DNA of 64,000 bases from Kappaphycus alvarezii (taxonomy: Eukaryota > Rhodophyta > Florideophyceae > Gigartinales > Solieriaceae). The first letter of the stretch is position 1. Every line of letters starts with the position of its first letter. This document shows positions 31,579-44,259 of the stretch, piece after piece. Under the pieces are notes generated by a model that did no database searches, had not been told where the DNA came from, and was given only the letters and a program-made list of their open reading frames with translations. Made by a program: the position numbers and the translations under genes. The stretch is from positions 62,001 to 126,000 of the forward strand of contig NADL03000486.1 in the NCBI GenBank assembly GCA_002205965.3, written 5' to 3'.

Positions 31579-32217
31579 CTACACAGCAGGGGCCAAATCG
31601 GTGGTCTGGTCAAGACGCCGCCGATTAACGGACGCAGCAACGTATTGGACAATCAGGCATACGAATCTAGCGAGGAGCGAATGTTTCTCGGCGGCAACAG
31701 AGGTGCCACGCTTGCTGGCGAGAAAGTGGGCGACTTGTGGCACGGCTTGATCAAACCCGGGTCCAGTGCAACCATAGACATCAGCAACCATGGGGTGAAG
31801 GTCCAGTCCGTAGTATTCACATAAAGTATGGTAATGGTAGCGTTTCTCTGATTCTTTTTTGGAGATATGGCCATGTGGAGGACAAGAACGAAACCCGGAT
31901 GAGTGCGGACTGATGACAGAGACATCAAAGGCCTGCGGGCTGGCGGCGAACTCGGAGTCATTAATAAACACATCTAGGCGGAGCTGGGTCGCGGAAGAAG
32001 CAGAAGGATAAATGCGGTCAATCCGAGCCTGTCGTTCCTCTCTGGTCAGTTGGGAGGCCGCAAGGAAGCCAGAAGAAGGATGTGGAGGATCTGGAAAGCG
32101 CTGCTCCCGAGAAACGCGAACACCGTGGAGTAGAGCAGTATGGCGGATGGACCGAGCTAGCTCGTCACGACCAATTGTGAGCTCTTCAACGACAAAAAAA
32201 CTAACTTTGAGAGTTAT
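31579..32217 (-). pseudogene. LINE-type endonuclease/C-terminal fragment, different clade
   Basis: One continuous minus-strand frame of about 212 codons with no reverse transcriptase core. It reads GRDELARSIRHTALLHGVRV (the RHxxL region), then LRLDVFINDSEFAASPQAFD, VSVISPHSS, KESEKRYHYHTLCEYYGLDL and HPMVADVYGCTGPGFDQAVP, then ARFVCLIVQYVAASVNRRR at the end. This is the pattern of the restriction-like endonuclease tail of reverse transcriptases (RxD...FDVxV...K...Y...C) and its C-terminal helical region, but from a family other than the 10-12 kb LINE. It begins where the zinc-ribbon gene ends (32201), overlapping by 17 bases. It is either a LINE 3' fragment inserted in the element or cargo. 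Confidence 0.65.
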
Positions 32218-32584
32218 CTACTTTGTTTTTCGACGACTCCATCTCCTCTGCTGGAATCTTAGCTCTTGAGAGTGTCTCACTCGTGTGCCACGTTGACCAA
32301 CACTTAGCACATATGGCCTGCTGACGCAATCTGAACCATTGTTTCTGACGCGCACCTCCCTTCTTCTTCAGTACCTTACCTCTGTACTTAAAGGTGAAAT
32401 TGTATGAACATAATGCGCAATAGGCTGCCTTCCACTTGAATTTCATATGTGCTGAAGTATTTGAAAGCCTTCTCTCAGCATCCGCTCCTCTGTTATACTT
32501 TGGAGCAGCATCTTTTGTATGGAGAGGCGTAAATGCTGTGGGAATGTAATTGACTGAATAATCGCTCTCGTTCTGATTCTGCAA
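32201..32584 (-). CDS. Zinc-ribbon segment of the 5.03-kb element
   Basis: 127 codons, probably the C-terminal part of the element's main gene and not a separate gene. YCALCSYNFTFKYRGKV, about 30 basic residues (KKKGGARQKQWFRLRQQ), then ICAKCWSTWHTSE form a CxxC...CxxC pair typical of a zinc ribbon, likely DNA-binding. It ends SSKNKVDNSQS at 32201. The start in the track of this frame is internal; upstream continuity is uncertain. Confidence 0.5.
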   Translation of the reverse strand: MQNQNESDYSVNYIPTAFTPLHTKDAAPKYNRGADAERRLSNTSAHMKFKWKAAYCALCSYNFTFKYRGKVLKKKGGARQKQWFRLRQQAICAKCWSTWHTSETLSRAKIPAEEMESSKNKVDNSQS

Positions 32585-35500
32585 TGATTCGGTGTACTCT
32601 CTGGTTAGGTTCCGAGCAAAGCCGGCAAAAGTTTCACACCTTCCAACCTAATTGCGGAAAAAGTTGTAACCAGTTGGTTTTCCATTTGCACATACGTCAC
32701 TGTCTGGTAGATGGCCTTTGGCTTTTGCGCCATAGAGTCTGTGTACTACTGCCGCATTGCTTATTTGAGCGAATAGTAGCCTCCCAGCTACACTTGCAAT
32801 TGGGTTCTCAGATACGTTTGTGTGACAAAAACTCTTGAGTGCCTTGCTAAACTCTTCTACCTCACCTATAAGATGATTCCAATATACCAATCATGTTGGC
32901 CGAATCATAAGAGATGGGGGTAGAGCTCCCTTTGTCCTGCATAGAGCTTTGTGCGCTTTGCTCAAATTATAAAAGGAGCAGAAGGCGAGAAGGTCAGCTG
33001 CATGAGTCTGACTCAATTGAGAGTCATACTCCTCTGATATCTTTTTACATTTCTCCCCTACCCACAAGAAACAACTGTTCCTGATAGTGGAAATCGCATA
33101 AATGTAGGACGCAATCAAAGAGCTTGGGTACTCTAGAATACTGGCGTGGAGAATCTCCCCAACACCTAAATTGCTCCCCTTTCCCACAATGAAGAAGAAG
33201 TTCCGTCTACCAAGCACCGCAGCATGGTGAAGGTATTGTAGCCTTTATGCAGTTGTGGGTACCTGATCATGGAATGCCTGGTTGGTAGTTGCCGAACGCC
33301 CGTATGTCAGGTATGTGCGAAATCGTGCTGTATTAACTACAGATATGCTTAGCGTTCTCTATTAATGTCATGGAAGCAATCGTCTTAGTCTCAACTACAG
33401 AAACAGTCACATCCCCATTGTTACCAGAGAATGCAACAAACCCGTACGGACTTCCTGCAAGAAGATTAACTCTGGTAGCTCCCACTAGTCCCACAGTACA
33501 AATATATTGTACGCGCAGTTCCATAGAAATTTCTGAAGAGAATTTTTGAATGGGAGTGACTGAGTGTTTCTCAAAGAAGCTTGAAAGAGCCCTTAAAATT
33601 CGTCCCTCGTTCACAGAACCCTCCGTCATACCAACAGTACTTGTCAAAGCCTTCAAGAACCAGGCATCCGAAGAAGCCTGATGAAGAGATGAGCGGACAG
33701 ACTTAACCAGCATGTTATCTCTTTCCTTTTCAGGTGTTTCAGTCGCCGGGTGCAAATTAAGTTGAATGCGACCAGATTGCACCGCTCTTTTGAGCTCCCG
33801 CACTTTTGTTATAAGCATAATCTTCCGGAGAGAAACTAGTTGTCTGTGTCCGAAGTAATTGAGAAGGCTTAACAGGTCTTCCTTCCGCAGGCTTTTAAAG
33901 ATTGTGCAGTGACGCTCTGCAGCTGTACAACGGAATCTGGCGATGCCGTGTTCGGTGCGGCTTCATACCTCATCATGTTGAGGTACTCAAACACAGAATA
34001 GAACTGTGCTCTCACAACTGTAACTGCATCATCAGTGCTCGTCGGTACAATGTTTGTGCCAAGTACAACAGGTTTTTCAAGCAGCAGGCATGACAACCCC
34101 CGAGGATTCTTCTCGTTTTCGTTCCCAATTTCAGAGAAGAGACCTTGTGATATTCGAGACGTGAACCGGAAGGACCGGGCAAGTAAGCAGCTTGGTTCCT
34201 CCGATTGTAACATAGTGTAGTGGTCTATTTCTGAGAGCACCTGTGATACCTTCAAACATGGCAAGACTATGACTCGGTCTTCGTGCTGTAAACTGGTCCT
34301 CTTCGCACTGTATAACTCCTGAGCCCTCCTCTAATCATTTATATTGAGACATCTGCGGTACTCATTCCTGGGAATGAGAGTGTACGGACAAGCATCAAAC
34401 ATACGGCTGTTGTTATGGTACATTGCCGCAATTCGTTCCGTAAAACTTTCGCGGTATACCACCGCATTAACCACCTTACCAATTGGTTTACTTGGCTTCT
34501 TGTGTGCCGTTTACAGTGCACGGCATCCTTTTTCGCTAATCACAATGCCTTTGCGTCTCTTTGACACAGGCCCATCACCGAAGAGAAAAGGTAAGCCAAT
34601 GCTTCTCTTGTGCGTCCCGATGCCAGTTGCAAAGAGCCATTCGTTCACGAACGTTATAGTTTCTTGAATATTATAGCCCCTATTAGCTGCAAAAACCGCA
34701 TCGGTCATCGAAAGAATACTCCCAGGGGTAGCTGCTCCCTGAATCATTTGAACCAAGCGTTCCCATACATGAATCATGCTTTCGACCGCCCGCGAGTACT
34801 GACCGGCTATAAAGGCTGAGGTGAGGGCCGAACAAACTGCGTTGGTAACCGGACCAAGTGACTTTTGCGGGTTGTTCAAGCGAGAGAGATTCGTGACCTC
34901 TGTAACAGCCTGAAACCTCAGCCTCTGATGGTTTTCATCGTTTCTAAATATTGTTACACCCGGCACGTAAAATAAACCGCGATTGAATGCAGTGAGCTCC
35001 TGCTCGAGTTTGGTTATCTAAGCATTTCCAAACACAGGCTTGTTTGACCACCCCATTCCCAATTTCTCCACCCGTTGGCTCCTGTAGGAGGTACAAATAA
35101 TTGCAGACCATATGTGGTTATAAATCTCCCCGGAAACACCTTTCTGAGAGAAGAAAGGTTTGTTCTCTTTCGCAGTAATCTGGAGACAGATGTGTTGTAA
35201 TCGGCTGCAAGAATATGGGTAATTAAAACCCCTATGAATTCCGAAGTGTCGGTTTTCTTCCGCTTTTTTACAGAGAAAACCCTGTTGATATAGGAAACAA
35301 GCTTCTCAAGCGCACTGTGTGGAGGAATGATATCGAAACGCTTGAGCCGCGGCAAACTAGTTGCATACACAGGCTCCCCTCCAGTGCAAACCAATCTTGC
35401 CTCCTTGGTAGCATTCGATAGGATAGAGTTGCATTCCTTCGCAAACCTCTCTCCGAGACGGATATCCGCATCACCCAACCTCACATCTAACTTTTCGGAG

Positions 35501-36219
35501 GCCAACGAATATTCCAGTTAAGTAGTCCACCCCTCATTTCTGCAGTACTACTTCAAATACTTTGCTGATTGATACCAGTCTTTTCCTCCTTTTTGACCAT
35601 TCCGGGGCGAACTTACTATATCATCCTGATCCCGAAGAGTTTCAAAAGGGTCAGAAAACAGCGAGGACCAGTAATCTTCTGTTACTATGCGTCTTGCTTC
35701 GAGCTCATTTGTCGGGGCCGTATGACTTTTGAAATGAACCATTAGCCCGTTTCTAATTTAAGTCATCTCTTCGACTCTTATTATCATGTATTCAGGGTCG
35801 AAAGAGTCGTCAGAAGTGAGCAAAGCATCACATTCGCTCCTTTCAGGAGCACAGTAGCCACTGGGAGGAATTTACGACAGATCTAATCCATCTGAATTTG
35901 GAATGTCGTCTACTTCTTCCCCAGAGGCATCATGGATGACTGGCCCCCGTTCCACGAAATCTGTTGATGGTTGGTCGAAATCTAGGCAGCCTCTCGACTG
36001 TGGTAATGAGGGTGTTGTGGGAATTGCTATTGGAGGAGACGCTTGGTGAGGTTGGAGTTGTGGAAAAAGCAGCGAAGAATGAGAGGATTCGATATCATTA
36101 TGAAGAGGGGAGTTAACCGTTCTCTTCGGAATGGGAGCCTCTTCTTCCTCAGTAGTATCCTCCGGCTTGTTCTGGGATGGCTCAAACACTGATATACCCG
36201 GTTTTAATGATGAAGACAA
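32585..36219 (-). pseudogene. Unidentified large gene of the 5.03-kb element, multi-segment
   Basis: Consecutive minus-strand open segments read 5' to 3': 36219-35872 (ATG; acidic, Pro/Ser-rich, PEDTTEEEEAPIPKRTVN), 35742-35548 (ending at ATA/GTAAGT, a consensus 5' splice site at 35617/35616), 35505-35014 (KRFDIIPPHSALEKLVSYIN), 34966-34511, 34264-33869, 33818-33333, 33217-32891 and 32890-32648. The 34966-34511 segment has TDAVFAANRGYNIQETITFV, GIGTHKRSIGLPFLFGDG and RKGIVISEKGCRALYSAHKK, a spacing (D..RGY, GTxKR, PF, KG) that reminds me of a transposase group in oomycete and algal genomes whose name I cannot give. If aligned correctly, the Asp of DRGY is Asn here. The segments may be exons, frame-broken exons, or both. 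Confidence 0.5.
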
Positions 36220-36320
36220 AGCAAAAGGATGGGATGAGAATCACGTTTAGTCTGAGGTTAGGGTATTGGTGCGTGCAAAATTTTGAGAGATGCGAGAAGA
36301 GCGTGATGTCTGGAGTGATG

Positions 36321-36423
36321 TTCACGCTAGACATTCACGCAGTGTACGCACCGCTGCGTGAATCACGTAGATTCACGCAGATCCACGCAAGAAATAAGTG
36401 ATAAAAAAATCTCACGAATCTAG
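36321..36423 (-). repeat. Right terminal repeat of the 5.03-kb element
   Basis: Direct module TTCACGCTAGACATTCACGC at 36321, then the inverted part ending CTCACGAATCTAG at 36423. Confidence 0.75.
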
Positions 36424-39400
36424 TACGTTGATAACATACTGAACTGTTTCAATTTCTGAGTAATAATCTCATGCCTTGAAAGACTGAAGGAGTTAGACTT
36501 TGTTTCGTGATATTCTTCGAAGAATGCCACCCATGTGCGATGCAGTAGCCTCAGTTTGGAATGAATATTTCACCGGATGCTAATTAATGATTGGACCTAC
36601 AATTTAATGTACGGTGATCGGTAGAATCTTCGGAATATTATGGACCATTACAGAAAACTATTGACCGCGCAAAAATACTTAACCCCAGTGCATACAATTA
36701 GCTACCATTACAAAATTTGTGTGAATAAAGCTTCGGATACTAGAGGTGGATAATAAAGTCGGATATCTGTTCCATCAATTATCTGTTCCATCAATATCAC
36801 TCACTGTAGAAGCAATTAAAAGGTATATTCAAAAATCTCCTTTAAAAATAATCTATTATGAAATTGTTGAATTTCTAATTTTTGAAATTCAGAGAAAACA
36901 AAAGAAGCTTACTTCAGTTCAAACATAGGCGGAAATTAGGGTTTGATCATTACTAGCGGGTGGTGTAAGGGTTGGTTCTTAGTTCAGACATAGTTGAAGT
37001 CTAACAAACACCCGGCATCAGTTCCAGAAGGTGTGTTTGCTTACACGAGATAGAGAGGGATTGAAGTACTTCATAAAGAAACCTAGAAAGAAGCGAGAAG
37101 AAAGAAATAATTGGATACGGATACCTCCGTTTCGGATTTGGCTCTTTGATATTTCAGATAGTACTGCAGAAAAGGGCTGTAACTCCGAATAGAGCGAAAA
37201 TAGCAGTGCAAAAGCGTATAGCAATTAGAATCGACGGAAAGCTACTATTGGTTTTCATATATGGAAAAGAAGACTATCAAAGTATTCCAAAACTCTCGAG
37301 GTTGGTTTGCTACTCTGGAATTCTGAACTTTTTGGCAAAAAAAAGACTAAAACTTCCAAAAGGACCGGTATAACATTCATCGGACCTAGGAAAAGCGTGT
37401 GTATTATCCTATTGCCGAGTTTTTGTTCTTCTATGAACGAATAAGTCCCCAAAACTCAGTATTATTGAGAAAGTCTGGTGTTTACTGGGTCTTCGCGTTT
37501 ATTACTACGGAAGTACCATGAAAATTTCGCGATTTGAGACTGGAATTGAGAAATTTCGGGTCAGAGATATTAGTGACCTCACACCCAGTCTGTATTGGAG
37601 CCTTTTAACGCATATTTGCTTTATTTTTTAAAAGAGAGGAGCCTACAAAGTGATGAGTTTAAAGTTAAGTAAATGTTACTATTTCTTAATGTTTGAAAAT
37701 TCGTTTCCGTATCATTCTCTTGGTTACATTTTTATATTATTTAATTTAAAGTAGTTTTCTTGAAATAAACTGTTCATAGTTAATATAAAAACGAGAAATA
37801 ACCGCCTTACTTTCTATGATCATATTTATTTGATATGACTAGGGGGAGCTACTGTCATCGGGGTTTGAATAAGTTCACTTTATGCATGTTGCACAAGATT
37901 TGAAATGATTCTATGGATTAATAATTTATAGAGATTTTACGCGGATAAATTATCTGGTTGAATCTAAAGTTGAATATTTTTTGAAATATAATGAAAAGTT
38001 TACACTACCGATCTATTTCGAGAACATAGCGTTTAATATACAACTTTCATAATTTAGAATTTTGTGTCTTATCTTTTCTTCCTCCAGGTGGTGATACAGC
38101 GAGAGACTGGATTTGGCGAAGAGCAATATGGAACAATATGGCACCAGTAGTTTTTTTGTGGATTTTTATTTTCTATTTCTAACACCTCATATTTCATTAA
38201 AACCGTAATATTAGGGGCTCAGTTTTATTATTCAATAGAACGAAATATTATTATCATTTTTAAAATTTTTGACAAACTGATCCTTTCTTTCTTTTCGATT
38301 GGATATTTGTTAGGGTAATTCATCCGAATTTATTTTGTTATGAATAAATATGTATAACCAGCTTTATGACCGAAGCGTTCGTAATATAGCATTTTATTAG
38401 GCAGTATTTACATGAGGGGATATTAAACGGGCTCCCAAATGGTGCTATATAGTAATTTGTCTTGAATACACAAAAAATCAACCTTGATGAATATTTTAGA
38501 GCCAAGAAGATTAACGAAGTATTCTCAGCCTTTCAATAGGACTTCATCAAATGCTATAGAATAAAGAGATTAGCTGAACGTAACTTCCTGCCATGATCAA
38601 AAATCTTGATTCGTCCTTAGTAAAATGGAGAATACAAAAATCTCGAATGCATATTTAAAAATAAAAATTAGTATTTGTAAGTTACTTTGTTTTTCCTAGT
38701 TTCTCCTAATGCAACGTGAGACTAAAATCTCACCCGATTGTATATTATAACTAAATTATAAATTCTAATTCACCTGTAGGTTCCTTGCTTTCAAGACCCA
38801 CAATTGAGACCCAAATTTTGATTAGTGACTGGTTAGTTGAAAAGGTGGAGATGATTATGATTCATTTCCATCATTTTTTGAAGAAAGTAGCGGAAATATG
38901 GAGTCTTTTTATGCCTCTTACGTCATTTTCGGAATAGGAAGCTGCTGAGCTTGCTATGTTGCGTTTATCGCTGGACATGTTGCTAATTTAGGGTGTTTTT
39001 ATGGAATAAATTAACGTTTCTGTTGGATAGGACAATTAAAAGGTTTCTAAAGGTTATTTGGCCACATAAAATGATGGACGTGATATTGTTGCATTGGAAC
39101 TCACTCCAAGAAAAGCGCAACATGTACAAAACATTTCTTGAGAAAATAGAAATTTTGCACTTTAAATGCAGTTAGAGAGCACGATACTGATACATTCATA
39201 TTACTTGCTGATATAAATTATGCTGTATCTTCTTTCATGATTTAATCGAAAAGGAGGAAAATTTGGGTTAAGATGAAACTTAGAAGCTCCTTGAGCATTT
39301 TGACTTTCGTGTGGTATAGGATCAAACTTATGCGACAGGAATTTAAGACGAACAGGCTAAAATATATTAGTTTGGATTATTTAATAAGGTGAATTGTTGT

Positions 39401-42400
39401 ATTATTGATTCAGATGTTGAAATTTGTATCAATGAGCAACTGTAAATAATTTTAAACGCTTTATTGAACAATTTCAGGATGACGGCACTGATTTCCATGG
39501 CAATACATTCTAATTTCCATTCAAAATTCTAGATTGGAAATATTGATGCCTATTATTGATTAAAATTTTAAAATGAGCCACCGTAGCTTATGAAAGCAGC
39601 AGACTGTAACGAGAGCTGAATATTTCAAATTAAATAACTGTTAATATATTTAACATTTGGCACCCTCTTCAGGCCCTTTGAGAGAAGTTTTTAATTTTAA
39701 ATGAGTATGAAAGTTTAATTGCAAAGTAATCTTTATTGGATCTAAGGATTTCATATTTAACCACAATGAGAACAAAGAACTGTTGTAACACCATGGTAGA
39801 TATCCAGAAGAAGTGCCTCCAATCGCGTCTCCCTACACTATACTACAGCACCGGATGTACGGCGAATTTTTGAAATTATTTCGTATATTTAAGTACAATT
39901 CAAACTTTAAAAGTCCTAGTCGTGGCTTTACTTGACTGTTCTCACCATCAGAGACATTTATCTTTTCCAATTTCGCCTGATCCTCCCATTCCTTCTTGAA
40001 ATCTCCTTATGCTCGTATATTTAGAGAAAAAAATCTTCAACTAACTGATCTTTCTCAGAAACCACAGTGTGTGTTCCCGGAATCGTCATTTTGTACTTCG
40101 CCACTTTTAGTCGCGCTTCCTCCCAATTAGTAAAGCACTTCTTTACTATTTACACCGCGGCGCTGGTAGATGCGAACGGACGTTTAAAGGAAATCCTTAA
40201 ACGAATGCAGCGCCAAATCTTTCAAAAACGTTTGGATTTAGGGGGGGAAGGATAAGTGCTAGGAATGGCAGAGATCTCCATTTTTGGAAGGAAATAAATT
40301 TAAATTGGAAGGAAATATATTTAAAAAGGAAGGATTGACGAGGATCGGCTTTCATAACTCCTCTTTTTCGAAGGTAAGTTATGTTTGAGGACAAATAGAA
40401 TTCCGGAGTACATCAGGCCAAGTAAAGGAGCACAAAGATATAAAAGAAACCACTCGTGAAAAGGATCTCCCATTTTTAGGGTTCATATACTTCAAAACAT
40501 GCACTCTATGAAGAATGAATACGTCAAAATGTCTACACCAGAACAAGTCTCAATAGATGATAAATTAAGAAATATCTGAATTTAGTTATAGGAATGCCCC
40601 TGATATTGTATTCTACTGTACTTTTTCGAAGAATAAAGGAACAACCAAATAATACCTAATAATTTCGACAATTTTCAGCCAAAGCGTGGATGAATAATTA
40701 TGAGGTCCTCATCGTATTATTTTTTCTTACTTCTTTGCATCGAAAGACCAGACTAAAACTTCTATCTGTACTGAAATGATAAGGTTTACATAAATACACT
40801 AAATCGCCTCCATGACTTTTGAAATGATTTCATATACCCTTGAGCCCTGTGGTGACTACTTTCCAATTGAAAACGCTCTCGTAACTCTGCGCATATCCAA
40901 AGATTAACCAAAATTTCTTGTTACTGATTCTTAGAACCCTTTTGATGATATACTTTGAATTCAGCAACTAATCTCCAAGAAAATGTATTTTATCCAATCC
41001 CGAAAAATCGAATTCACTATACTCGATCTAATTCTAGACTTTAACAAAACATGTATCTAGTTACGTAGCACTGTTGTTGTTTTTAAGAAAAATGTAAAAT
41101 TAAAAATCTGTGAATGCATTAATCAAATTCAAAGCACCAGCACCCATTTTTTCAAAATTCAGTGCCAATGTTTGTTTGTTAAATTATTAAAAAAACATAC
41201 GTTCATCATAAAAATTGCTCTTTGGATTGAATTTTTTCTTTTCTGTTCGTATGGAGACTTTTGAGATAATGTAACGTAATATCATAGACTCTAATATTCA
41301 ACATTGACTAATTTTATCAGTACAAATAACAATTTTCTCTGGTAAGTTTTCCGAGGACATAGCTTATGCCCATATTTGAAATCAGTTGGGCTGCTTCGAG
41401 TCCATCATATTTTTTTCGTTACTGTAACAAAGGTTATCTATCCATAAGAGTGAATTCGAAATGAAAAGTTCGTCCATTTAGAAGAAACAATTTTCGTCAT
41501 TATTACTCTACGTGTTACTATACCTCTCACTCAATGCTAAAGTGTACAGAAGAGTTCTACAATTATTTGACGATTATTGTCTAAATTTTGGAAATTACTC
41601 GAAAAAATCAGTCGAAACAAATATTAGTTTTTTCATGAGGCCATGGGGCACAATCTAGGTGGTAAAATTTTTTCCTGCAGCCAATCGTTTTCAACTCAAA
41701 ATACTCATAAATACGGTAAAGGGATACTTCGAAAGTTTAAAACATTTTAGGACTCCGTTATATGCCGATTCCTTTTTAGAAATCATCTTCAGTTTAATGT
41801 TTCCTTCTCTATACACACGAAAAGTTCCGTTCTCATTTTTAGGGCTGCATACAGTTCCTTAGAACAAAATAGGATGAAGAAAGTACTGCAGGCACTTTAA
41901 TCGCGATTTCTCAACACTGTTACTAACCTTCCGAGACATATACTCATATCCTCCTCTATGTAAGCACATGAAGAACTTTTTAATGGTTTCAATTTAAGTT
42001 CATTGGACTTCTAACCTTACCACGAATCATATTAAATGTGAGAAACATTGGGATGGCTTACTGCTATGAAAAACAAGGTCCAGGCCTATAAAGCAATGCT
42101 GCTTAACAATGTACACTTAACGACTGTGAAAAGAGGATTAAGTGGGGTAAATGGAGTTTTTACCCCCTGTTGTAGTGAAAAGGTTGGAAATCCCATGGTT
42201 TTTGTTTAAACTGTGCTTGAAAATCTACGGTAAAGTACGAAAAGATGATCATTTCTAGCATTTCAAAAATTAGCTGGGTGCCATTTCAACAATTAAGCTT
42301 CTTTGCATGTGACCTTGGACGCAGCTTTTCTTCAAGCAGAATAGCCCTCATCCTTGGTTCACCCATCTCACAGCCCGCAACCGTCAGCCAAGAGTGGAGA

Positions 42401-42849
42401 TGATGTGGCCAAAATATAGAATTCCTGGAATTGTACTTGTTATATTCCAGAGCCTTGGCTTTTACTTACATCAATCACTGCCAGCGAGTGATAAATCAAT
42501 AAAAAGTAACCACAAATTTGTAATGCTCGATCAAAATTGAAAATATCGTGCAAACGCCGGTATTAGGGATCTTCCAAACTAGATATTTCGTCTATTATTC
42601 CCAACAAGAGTTCTCTGTGGACCTGAGCCGAAAATTGAGTACCACAGCGACATTTTAATTTCTTGTTTATGATTGATATAGTTGCATACTTCCATTTTTA
42701 CACTTGCATAACTCCCCTGCCAACTTTTAAAGTCTTTTGTTCTCATAACCATGAGAAATAGGGCCTACGAAATAGTCTAGACAAAAATTCGCCTCGGCAG
42801 ATATTAACGGCTTTTGCGGTTTCCCGTGCTAACCGAGTCCGCAATTGAG
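36424..42849. other. AT-rich region without genes, 6.4 kb
   Basis: Composition is visibly AT-rich on both strands, with A/T runs throughout and no reading frame longer than about 75 codons. I found no rRNA, tRNA or organelle-protein pattern that would mark it as transferred plastid or mitochondrial DNA, and no obvious terminal repeats. It is probably old, mutated repeat DNA or gene-free spacer. Confidence 0.45.
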
Positions 42850-43900
42850 CTATATGAAAGACCCATTACTCGCGTTTTGCAGACGCAGAGGGATGTACGG
42901 AGACTCTGCGTTCGATGTATGCATGTAAGCTCCGGTTTCTTCAATTTAAACGGCTTAAGTGAGCAAGAAGCCCTTCGGTCTTTCGGTTGCCGCACTGGCG
43001 GAATTCTCACGATTGCTCGATTGATGAATTGAGGAACTAGAGAACGAAGCGCAATGGTTATCGAGCTAACCCGTTAATTCAAGCTATGTTATGATGCGGC
43101 GCCTCGCATCCCTAACAGGTTGATCAGATCTGGAGGTTATGTTCTTCACGCACGTTAAGGCTCTCAGTGAGATTCTTTTTGGAAACTACACAACTTTTTT
43201 TGTCGTTTATGGGACATCTACTGGAATTACGTGCGGATTTGATGGCTCATAGGGCAGAATTATACACAAAAACCATACAAAACAAGGGTAGGCTGCTGTA
43301 TTTCGCCGTGGGCTTCATATATTGCACAAAAGTGCAGATAAGCAGCCCTAGTTAGTGGTCATGAGGGACTTCAACGCGTGTGCCACTACGGCCACAAATG
43401 GTTTCACTGCCTATTATTTCAGACGATGACCACCTCTGACGGCTTGATACTATATACGGGTGCGCCAGAGGTTGAGCAAAGGCATGATATGGCCCTCTTT
43501 CACGAAAAAATTCTGCCTGGCGTGCTATCAGCCAGCATGCATATCAACGACAAGCAATAAGCCTTGTATGGAGACTCTGCCTATATATTGCGGCCTTAGT
43601 TGGCCGTGGTCAAGTCTCCGTCGACAGAGCCCACGAAAAGGCAGCGCAGATGGAATTCCATACGGCAGTGAACGCGGTTCGGGAAGCAGTGGAATGGCCC
43701 AACAAGGACCTCAAGCAGATACGGTAATCACAGGAAATTAAGAGGTTTCTCAGCGTTCGCAAGGCAACGATTGAGTTGATGTACTAGAAAGTGACTTTGC
43801 TCAACAACTTCAAGACATGATTGCTCGTTGGGGGATTTTCTGTGTCAGACAACGTCTTTGCAGGCGTATATAAACACATAGTAAACGCATAAAAAGAGCT
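42850..43900 (+). pseudogene. Harbinger/PIF-like (DDE_4) transposase relic
   Basis: Scattered but ordered matches to HARBI1-type transposases: SEQEALRSFGCRTGGILTIA (about 42960), TTQLFLSFMGHLLELRADL (about 43180), LYFAVGFIYCTKVQISSP (first catalytic block, normally VGFIDGT; Asp is Tyr here), GHKWFHCLLFQTMTTSDGLI (about 43390), APEVEQRHDMALFHEKIL, ALYGDSAYI (second Asp retained) and AVREAVEWPNKDLKQI with FLSVRKATIELMY (third block with its Glu). Stops and frame changes occur throughout. No terminal repeats could be fixed. Confidence 0.7.
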
Positions 43901-44259
43901 GATCGAATCGGCGAGTGCGAAGTCCGTAGCGCATACGGAGCTTGGTCAAGAGCCGCGTAGCGAGATCAGCAACACACACCCAATTACTGCAACTTCTTCG
44001 CCAGAGCGTAAGGGTCGATAAACATTCCCTTTCCTACTATATAGAAGAACTACGCTCTTAAATTTTCATTTGGTCCTTGCGCTCACCAACTTATAGACAT
44101 TACTCCTCTAAAGTGACACGCATACTCTCCAACTCTTACCACGCCCCTTCTATCTTGCAGCGATTCAGATCAGTTTCGAGCCTCTCCTAATCAATATTCA
44201 TGCGTTTTTCATCTGACTACTTACGTTGGTTCATTTCATCGATAAATTAATCACGCTTC

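Larger units (their letters stand above)
31396..36423 (-). mobile_element. 5.03-kb DNA transposon-like element with complex terminal repeats
   Basis: Both ends are CTAG followed inward by TTTCGTGACG (left) or ATTCGTGAGA (right, reverse complement), and both are flanked by TA. The outer 55-60 bp are inverted repeats rich in GCGTGAAT/TTCACGC units; the next module, TTCACGCTAGAC.TTCACGCA, is a direct repeat (31455-31488 and 36321-36354). The interior is nearly all minus-strand coding-like DNA, including an unidentified multi-segment gene and a reverse-transcriptase tail fragment. A cut-and-paste element is the simplest reading; I cannot assign the superfamily. Confidence 0.7.

Noticed and set aside
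36424..42849. Organelle DNA transferred to the nucleus
   Set aside because: No rRNA, tRNA or organelle protein frame could be recognised; AT-richness alone is not evidence.
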